A stretch of 64,000 nt of DNA from Phyllostachys edulis (lineage: Eukaryota; Streptophyta; Magnoliopsida; Poales; Poaceae): positions 17,603,533-17,667,532 of the forward strand of contig CM070566.1 in assembly GCA_036346405.1 (NCBI GenBank). The letters run 5' to 3'. Positions 56,531 through 64,000 of the stretch are shown one piece after another; within the stretch, counting starts at the first letter, position 1; each line of letters opens with the position of its first letter. Below the pieces are notes generated by a model that searched no databases, was not told the origin of the DNA, and saw only the letters and a list, made by a program, of their open reading frames with translations. The position numbers and the translations under genes were made by a program.

Positions 56531-58074
56531 ACAAGGCGGGGTGGTGGGAGAGGAGAGGCGGCGACGGAGGGAGGCGGAGGCTTGTCGTACCGGCCCACAT
56601 CGGCAGTGGCTCGAGCCTCGATCTCGCTTCCGCTAGACATCTCTGGTCGGCTACCAACGTCGCCATCGACGTGCCCGTCAGAGATTGATATTCTTGATAA
56701 ATCCACCTCTTTTATGACTCTGTTGAAACATACAAGCAACCTACTAGTTATAATATTATGAAAGTACTTTCTAAGACGAATCTACCCATATGGTTTTTAT
56801 ATATTTAATCTAAATATTTAAAAAGATATCGATAACTAAAGTCTTCAAAGTTTGACTGCACGTATTCCAACCGACTTGTTTTTAGAAGGAACCTAAGGGA
56901 GCAGAAGGCACAAAGCTACGATCTGAAGATGTAACTTCATATACTGATGATTCATACGAGAATCTAATTCGCACCTGCTGGAGGCTTGTCGCTCGACTAC
57001 AGAACGGGGCTGCAATAAAAGCCTGCAAAGCAGGTTCAGTGCGTTCAACCCTGCAGCATGAAAGAAAGAGAGGATGAGACCGCACTCCAGATAGGTTGAA
57101 GGTGTAGTGCAGAAGGACGGAGTTTGAAAGTGAGCGGGGAATCGTTGAAAAGAGGCAAAAAGAATCGGATCAATTGCAAGGACTGAGCTTTCCCCCCTTT
57201 TGTAAGTCAACTCACACAAGAACTGTGCATTTGTTCCTCACAAATTAAGATGCAACTCGAATCCAAACGACAGTAATTTATTCTGCTCAAAAGGCTAAAA
57301 TCCTACCCACAAAAAAGAAATTGCGGAGCAAATCGAGACAGAAATGCTGAGCAAATGATCAGCTTGGAAACCTCGATCTAGAATAGATACACAGCAGAGC
57401 TTCAGAAAAGAGTAACAGAGCCAGGCCAAGACAAGCTAAAACGGGCGGCTTAAGAACTGATTCATCTCTCAGAGCAGCCATGCAGGGTGTTTACTTAAGC
57501 TTGATTCACAGCAAAGAGAGACATGCACGCACCTCTTGGTCGCAGTGGAGCTCACTGGTGAGGCGAGGGAGACCTGGAATGCGAGTTGGGAGAGAAGCAA
57601 TCATGCAATGAACCAGCTGTAGCTTCTTGCTTCTTTGCCCCTTTTTTTATTCTTTTTTTCCGGGTCAAGTCTTGCTTCTTTGTCCCTTCCTTGTATTAAA
57701 AAATTCTTAAATTTGCTTTGCGAGACTTGACAAAGTCTACAATATACACCAACAACCAGTGGGACCTGAACCGGCACGTTCCGTAGGAGTTATTTTCGAC
57801 GTTTACTATAGGCCTTTGGACGTTCCAATCCATGTGGGTCAGACCCAAATTGCAGTCAACCAGCCATGTATCAGGTTGTTGGCAAGGATACCCTTTGTAT
57901 CTCTTTGCAAAGAACCACACATCCGTTGCAAAATAAATGTCACTCTAACATTGTTCACATAGTAAGATATATTATGAATTAGCTGGTATTTTATCTTGTA
58001 TTAATTTTGTTTCCCTCTCAAAGTTTTGTCTGGCCAACGATTGTCTTAGCGAAATTTGTGAGCAGCGTCGCAAG
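56531..58074. other. Unassigned region
   Basis: The first 150 bases are GC-rich and could be a small gene remnant. The rest has no recognised protein or terminal repeat. On the minus strand, around 57580-57520, a CT-rich stretch followed by CAAGAGGTGCGTGC looks like a leader with a splice donor, but no start or coding exon was found. Confidence 0.4.
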
Positions 58075-58468
58075 AAACTTTTTTTTATGATTTAATTTAT
58101 TTTTTTAAAATATTTTAAAGATAACATCTTTTTAACTTTGTTTCCATTCGCCATACATTTCTGTACGCCTATGGCGTGGTGTGACAAAAGCACGTTGTCA
58201 CACGACGGACCTCGACGTGACAAACGAGTCTTTGTCATTTATTGCTTGGCTATGACCAGCGAACTTAGTCCCAAAAACGGATGCGCGCTTGCTCAGAGGG
58301 CTATCGTAGCAGCTTTAGCCACGCCGTGATACGTAACGTGACAGAGTGTTTTTGTCACGCGCGTGTTGTGATGTGACTAAAGGGGTCAGAATTGAAAATA
58401 AAGTTAGAGAGAAGTTATCTTTAAAATATTTTTTAAAAATGGATTAAATCATTAAAACAAGGTCTGTC
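58075..58468. mobile_element. Fold-back DNA element with GTCACG repeats, copy 2
   Basis: Arms of ~100 bases are reverse complements: TGATTTAATTTATTTTTTTAAA..AAGATAAC on the left and GTTATCTTTAAAATATTT..TTAAATCATTA on the right, with outer TCGCAAG/CTTGCGA-like tips. GGGGTCAGAATTGAAAATAAAG matches the element at 18385 almost exactly. The centre differs. No ORF of note. Confidence 0.72.
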
Positions 58469-58665
58469 GCAAGTGCAAGGGGTGGACATTTTTCCAACAA
58501 AAAAAATACCAGTAAGATCATGGGCCTTGGATGGCGATCGGATGGCCGAGAGTAGCTGAGTGCACGAGTACACGACTATGTGCATAGGAAACGTTGCCCT
58601 CATCTACATATCATTTTAATTTCGCTCAAGCCATCTCCCGTCAATGATTGCTCTGCTATTGATTG
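58469..58665. other. Spacer before LTR G
   Basis: No feature recognised. Confidence 0.35.
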
Positions 58666-61600
58666 TGTAACATCCCAAAATCCTAATCTTGGGATTACTT
58701 AATATAAAATGCATTAGGAAAAATTTCCTTGAACATTTGCATTTAAACTTTGCCTTTTTGAAAATCTTGTGTTGTTTTTAAAACTGAAACTTGTACACCA
58801 TTAGGTGCTAAAAAGGAAATAGGGGAAGTATAATAAAACTTCCTAAGTAAGAGAATGATTTCGGGCCTTTTTTTCCCAGGAACCCTTCAACCAAAATTTC
58901 TATATGAAATTTTGTTTAGAGAAATTCTTAAGACCTCTTAGGATCGGCACCTCGTTTGAATTTTGTAGAAATTCACGAAAGGTGTTAGCCATCGAAAATT
59001 TTCTTGTAGGAACTACTTGAGCCCGATAGCCTACGAAATTCGACAAATTTTGGACTTTGTTTGGGTGGTGAATTAAATCGACAAAGAAATCGGTGATAAT
59101 TCAAAACCCTAAAGCCTATCTTGTTCATCGGGCTTGAGTCAAAACCCTGCAGCTAAACCCAACCCACTCACCAACAGACCAGTGCGAAGAGCGCAAGCAT
59201 TTTGGACCGTTGGATTTGAAACCAACCGCCAGATTCAATGGGCGTTCAACCCACCACCAATAGGAACCATTGGATTTAAAACCTAGCGTCGGATCAAGTG
59301 AGATGATCGAGCCGCCGCACATACTGTAGCAAGATTTATATCTGTTTTGAGCGCTCGAGATGAATTGGGCGTTCGGCCGTCAAACAAACACATTCCATCT
59401 CGAACCGTTGGTTAGGAAATGAAGCGCGCGGATGAATTGGGCGTTCGAACCGTCCGAACGGCACAATTTATCGTAGCCATCCATTTCTAATATAGCAATC
59501 ACGTTTTGATCAAAGCGTACCGATTTGATTTGAGTCGCTGACTGGTGGGCCCCGTGCGTAGGACTCATCGTCCACCTCGCGCTTCGGGCGCTTAGCACAA
59601 CCTGGCGTGAAGCTCCATGACCAGCTGTTTTTGACCTCGACACCCACGGTTTCTGCTGCAACTCAGCTACTCCAGTCGCGTCACATTCAACGCTGCGCCC
59701 ATGCCTGCCCGCGCCAACTCGTAGCTACCCGTACAACGTTGGAACGCTCCGCCATGTTGCCATGGTGCCGAACCCTTTCTTGGTCATCTTATTGCTCGGC
59801 TATAAAGGACCACCCGAGCCGCAATCCCTTTTCCAAGCTCGTCGCTCACCCATTCCTCATTTCATCCACTCAACCGAACCCTAGAGCCCAAGAGCAAAAA
59901 CCCTAATTTCACCGTGCGCCATCTTCTTCGTCTCCGGCGCCGTGAAGGGTTTTGTATCATTTCTTTCGCGTCACATCGCGTCTCTTAACATCTTGAGCAT
60001 TTCCCCTCAAACGATTTAGCTTTTGATCCACAGGATCTCTCGTTTGGGTCTTTCTTCCTTGTCTTCGGCTAGAACCACCACGAAGACCTCACCGGCGATT
60101 CAGTGCATCCCAAGTCAATTCATTGCACCTGGAGCATCGCTAGAACTCACTAAAGCATCTACGACCATTGGACTTCAAGCTCCTCCACCGCATCGTCTTC
60201 TCCATGCACGATCAACTTCGCCGCCGCACTTCACCGTCGACAACGCGCCACAGACCTCCTCAGCTACTCCGCGTCATTCCGGTAGACTCCTGGTAGTCCC
60301 TAGATGCTTATGCGCACATTAGTTTGCCACGGGCTATGCTAGTTTGCCTTATCGCGTTTTGCCGTAGTTGTTCCTCCAGTCGCCACTGGCACGCCATCGC
60401 ATTAATCCACCTCAGGCCACGCCGTCAGTGCCGGCAGGTGCGCATTAGTATGTAGAACCCATTCCAAGCACTCACTTGCCCCGTCGAGCCTCACAACGCT
60501 GGCGAGTGGTGCAGCCGCGAGCACCACTGCCGCAGTGACAACACTGTAGCTCTTCACTTAGGATTAACAAAGTGTTTAACTATTTAGTTAGATCTAATTA
60601 GTCTCTTACATGTGGGACCAAGCAGTTAAGTTAACTCCAACCGTTAACTTCGCCTGAGTCTATAACATGTGGGCCCCACAGCTTTAGTGCACAGCATAAC
60701 CCTTTGGGCCGTCTCACTGATAGTGGGCCCCATCTGTCAGTGTCAACCAGAGATCCAATGGAAAGTAGAAAATACGCTTTCAATTGTAACGGGAATACGC
60801 TTTCTCCGTTAGAAAACGTATTTTCCATTTATTCCGGATTTATCAAACCAAGTGAAGTAAAAGCTTAATAACTTTTGCTACATAACTCCAAATTTAGTGA
60901 GACAAGTCCCTAAATTCGTCTAAAATCATAATCTACTTACTTTTGTAAAAATATTTTAGTTTGGTTATTGTTGCTTTTACTGGATGTTATTTTAATTCTT
61001 TCTTGGCTCTTTTTAGACGTCGATTATTCGGGTTTTTCTTGCGACGATCAATCCGTTATACCTCCAGAATAGCAAGAGCAAGGCAAGCACCCCCTTTGAT
61101 CATATTGATCCTAGTATTTTAATTATTGTACTTTGTTTTGCAAATCCTATTATGCATGCGTGTATGATTGTATGAAAATGCTATTATTGGGGAAATGGTA
61201 GATGTAAATCCTACTTGCTGCATATGTCTCCATGAATTATTGATCTCTTACTGTTGTAGCCATTAGAGTATGGGTTAGACACTATGTGATGTCATTCAGG
61301 AATTTTTCGAGTGCAGTCATTGCACAAATGCAATTAGAGCAATAGAATTTCTAAAAAATTGATAAAAGGACAATATGTTAATTTGAGAATTTGGGATTAT
61401 TTTGAAAAGTGTCCAGAGGAGTTACCTCTGTTATTTTTATGAAAATGACATGAAAAACTTTAGTCTTTAGACACGAGCAAGTTATGTTGTATTTTGATGA
61501 AGTGAGGATTGTAACTCACTCGTAGATAGAGTGGAGATCTTGCATGTTGTCGGTTAAGGACTGAAGCCAGCAAATCCGGGACTAAGACCTAATCATACAA

Positions 61601-62650
61601 CCATATGTGTTATTATGGGGATGGCCGTAGCTAACTAAGTTATCAAAATCTTAGCCTTGCATGATAGTAGGCAGAAGTAGTGCACACATGCCGATGGTTC
61701 GGTATGCTGACACAACTGCGAATGCCTCACTTCGACGGCTTTCAACCCAGGCGAAGTGAGGGACTTGCTCATTAGGGACTGTCCGGTGAGTAAGGCTCCT
61801 CATTCGATATGTTACTTTGTTACTACCAGTGTTATGATTATTATTATCTCGATGGATGAGGATAAAGATTCGCAGGGCTAGTGTAGGGTTAGGACTAGAT
61901 GATGTAAAGGCTGCGTCGCGAACTCTAGGTTGCTTACCTTCGGCAGTGAGCAACAATATAGAGATATTCCAGGCAACTGGAGTACCGTGTACTATGGGTA
62001 AAGTTGTACACCTATGCAGAGTGATAAACTATTCGAATAGCCGCGCTCGCGGTCATGAGCATGCTTAGTGCGGCTGGTATGGCGGTAGCTTTTGTTTTCA
62101 AACTGTTTTGTCACAAAATGTTGGGGTAATGACATGGGGTTTTCTAATTGCTAAGTTAACTACCATGTCTATGGTTGTGTTGCTATGTCTATAGTCGAAT
62201 TTGTCATTTCAATGACTGTTTTGCTATTTCTATAGCAGTGTTGCCATGTCTATGGTTGAACCGAATCTGTCAATACATTTCTATGGCAAAACCTGTTTAT
62301 ATTTTTTGCTTACACCCGGGGAAGGTTGTAAGTTCTTGTTGTTACTTGTTCAGTTATATTATTTACTATCATGTACTTATTCTTTCATAAACTGCTCTTT
62401 TAAATACCGTTGCAAATTATTACTTACGTTTATTGCAAATAAACTTGGCTTTGAGTAAAAGAAATTGCAGAATAGAGCCATACTCTTGTTAGCCTTGCAT
62501 TTAATATAAAATTTGTGATACACTACAAGTCTTTCTGAGTACACAAGTACTCAAGTTTGTTGTTGTTGCTTTATAATTTACAGATGATCCAACGCCAGAT
62601 GACAAGTTCTTTGCACCTGACACCGAGGGGTTCGGTGACGGATCTACTTA
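58666..62650 (+). mobile_element. Long-LTR retrotransposon element G (forward), right end lost
   Basis: It starts TGTAACATCCCAAAATCC, preceded by GATTG. It follows the same order as F: TCGGATCAAG-type words, CGGCTATAAAGG (59798) as TATA, a GC-rich leader, TGCGCATTAG (60440), CAAGGCAAGCACC..TTGATCAT (61080), AACTATTCGAATAGCC (62027) and ACAGATGATCC (62579, matching GCAGAGGAGGAAG at 53284). The expected terminal CA and second GATTG are missing; the sequence passes into fragment H near 62650. Confidence 0.65.
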
Positions 62651-64000
62651 TATTACTTTGTTGGATTTTCTAAAATTTGAAAGAGTTTGATTGCTTTATT
62701 TGAATTTTTGAAGTTTTAAAAGTCAAAAATAAAATTTGTTAAAGTGTTTGAAGTTTTATTTGAGTTAAAGTTGAAAAATAAAATTTTAATTAATTTCTAT
62801 AATTTTATGGAATTTTAAAAGATTCGGCCCAATTCACCCGCTGGCCGTTTTGGCCCGCACGCACCCCTTTCCAGCCGTCGGATCTAAATCCGACAGTCAT
62901 CCGCTCCCTTTGTCCCCTTTTCCGCTTCCAGGTGGGCCCGTCAACGTCTTCTTCCTCCCGCAACCGCTACACCCCGCCGCCATTGCTTCCGCGTGTGAGC
63001 TCCACAACTGTTGCCCCCAAATCGCTCCCGCGAGCCGCGCACTCGAGCGCACGACCCGCGCCTGCCTCCGCACGACTCCCACCCCCTTCCCCCTTTCTTC
63101 ACGCGCGTGCGCTCGAACCCGCAACCGCCGCCGCCACGACCTCCACGCCTCCATGCCGCTCCGGTGTCGCTTGGCCCCTTTAAAAGGGAGTACGGGGTAG
63201 CTCTCTTCTCAGTCATCCTCTTCTCCTCATTCACTCCTCCCCTCCCCTCGTAACCTCGCTGGATTTTGAATTCTTCTCGCCGCCGGCCACAAGCACCTCG
63301 CCGCCTCTAGCGCCGCCATCGTCGACGCTCCTGCCCCGAGTCTACCACCGTCCGCTTCGCCACGCCATTTCCGACCGGTGTCATCCTCCTCTCATGGGAC
63401 CCTTACGGAACGCCCGCCACCACGAGCCGTCTGTGTGCCGCTTTCTCCTCGCATGGCGTAGCCTCCGTCCCTCAAGCCACGGGTGGCGCATCACAATCCG
63501 CGACCTCCTCTTGCGATTGCTACCCTCGCCGATCGCCACCGCACTGCGCATCGCTGGAGACCCTCGGGTCCTAAGCGCACCGCCGCCGACCATGCCACGT
63601 TTCCCCACGTCAGCGCCACCTCAACGTTTTTGGCATGCGTGGCTGCCATGTGGCCCCCGCGTGTCGCTGACATGGCGGAGCCGAACGTTTTCTACGCACC
63701 CGGTCCACCATGGACCCGGGCCCACATGTCAGCGTAATAAACCTTTTTGAAAATCAGTTAATCCAGCCGATGACGTCATAAATAGGAATTTCCTTAAGAA
63801 AAACAATTCGGGAAAATCCTATATTCATCATTTCATGTGAATTGTAAACTTCCCAGGGTTCGTTCTCCTTCATACAAACTCCGATTTCATCAATTCAAAT
63901 TTCTAAAATCATATAAAATCAATATCTAGCTAACTAAACTAAAATTATATAATTTGGAGTTCATTTGAATTTTGTTTGAATTTGGCTTATTTTCACGTAT
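62651..64000 (+). mobile_element. Long-LTR retrotransposon fragment H (forward), runs off window
   Basis: It has the LTR start region without the terminal TGTAACATCC: AAAATTTGAAAG..TTTGAAGTTTTATTTG, then CAGCCGTCGGATC, a GC-rich promoter with CCTTTAAAAGGG (63176) as TATA, and GGTTCGTTCTCCTTCATAC (63858), the forward form of 16805-16825 in fragment A. The GC-rich ORFs at 62850-63750 are chance. The left edge is abutted or overlapped by G, suggesting recombination between two LTRs. Confidence 0.55.

Overview
The window is nuclear DNA from a grass (Poaceae). The evidence is spliced eukaryotic exons (GT..AG), plant-type genes (GPN-loop GTPase, a SIZ1-type SUMO ligase fragment, an RPM1-like CC-NBS-LRR gene), Tourist-, hAT- and Tat-type transposons, and LTR families with GC-rich, TATA-bearing promoters typical of grass heterochromatin. 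The species cannot be named from this sequence alone. No rRNA, tRNA or CRISPR was recognised.

Layout. 1-1.05 kb: two exons of a GPN1 gene on + whose start lies left of the window. 1.88-14.75 kb: a 12.9-kb Tat-lineage Ty3/gypsy retrotransposon with a 5-bp target duplication (GCAGA). It has decayed gag-pol on + and, downstream of pol, an eight-exon antisense gene on - with its own TATA box. Its left end is not a normal LTR but an inverted R-U5 copy joined to a partial forward U5. 15-18.2 kb: a repeat cluster and an inverted long-LTR fragment. 18.4-22 kb: a fold-back element and an L1-type LINE fragment split by a Tourist-like MITE. 22.4-25.6 kb: a second, truncated Tat element that keeps remnants of the same antisense gene. 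25.9-30.6 kb: a probable 4.7-kb hAT-like element carrying a captured, intron-containing and mutated SIZ1 fragment, itself broken by an LTR. 30.8-31.2 kb: a second copy of the Tourist-like MITE. 31.3-40.6 kb: pieces of Ty1/copia elements on -, broken by gypsy LTR fragments. 40.6-43.1 kb: another long-LTR fragment. 43.6-46.3 kb: the only near-intact host gene, an RPM1-like NLR on - with one frameshift. 46.8-47.7 kb: two small DNA elements. 47.9-56.1 kb: two nested giant LTR elements in opposite orientation, both with perfect 5-bp target duplications. 58-64 kb: a second fold-back element and two more long LTRs in tandem, the last running off the window.

Functionally the region is a transposon graveyard around three host-derived pieces. 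The nested order can be read from target duplications: MITE inside LINE; LTR inside the SIZ1 fragment inside hAT; forward giant LTR inside reverse giant LTR. The least ordinary signals are the inverted R-U5 terminus, the independently promoted antisense gene, arrays of short hairpins whose arms change in compensatory fashion, and the gene-capturing hAT element.
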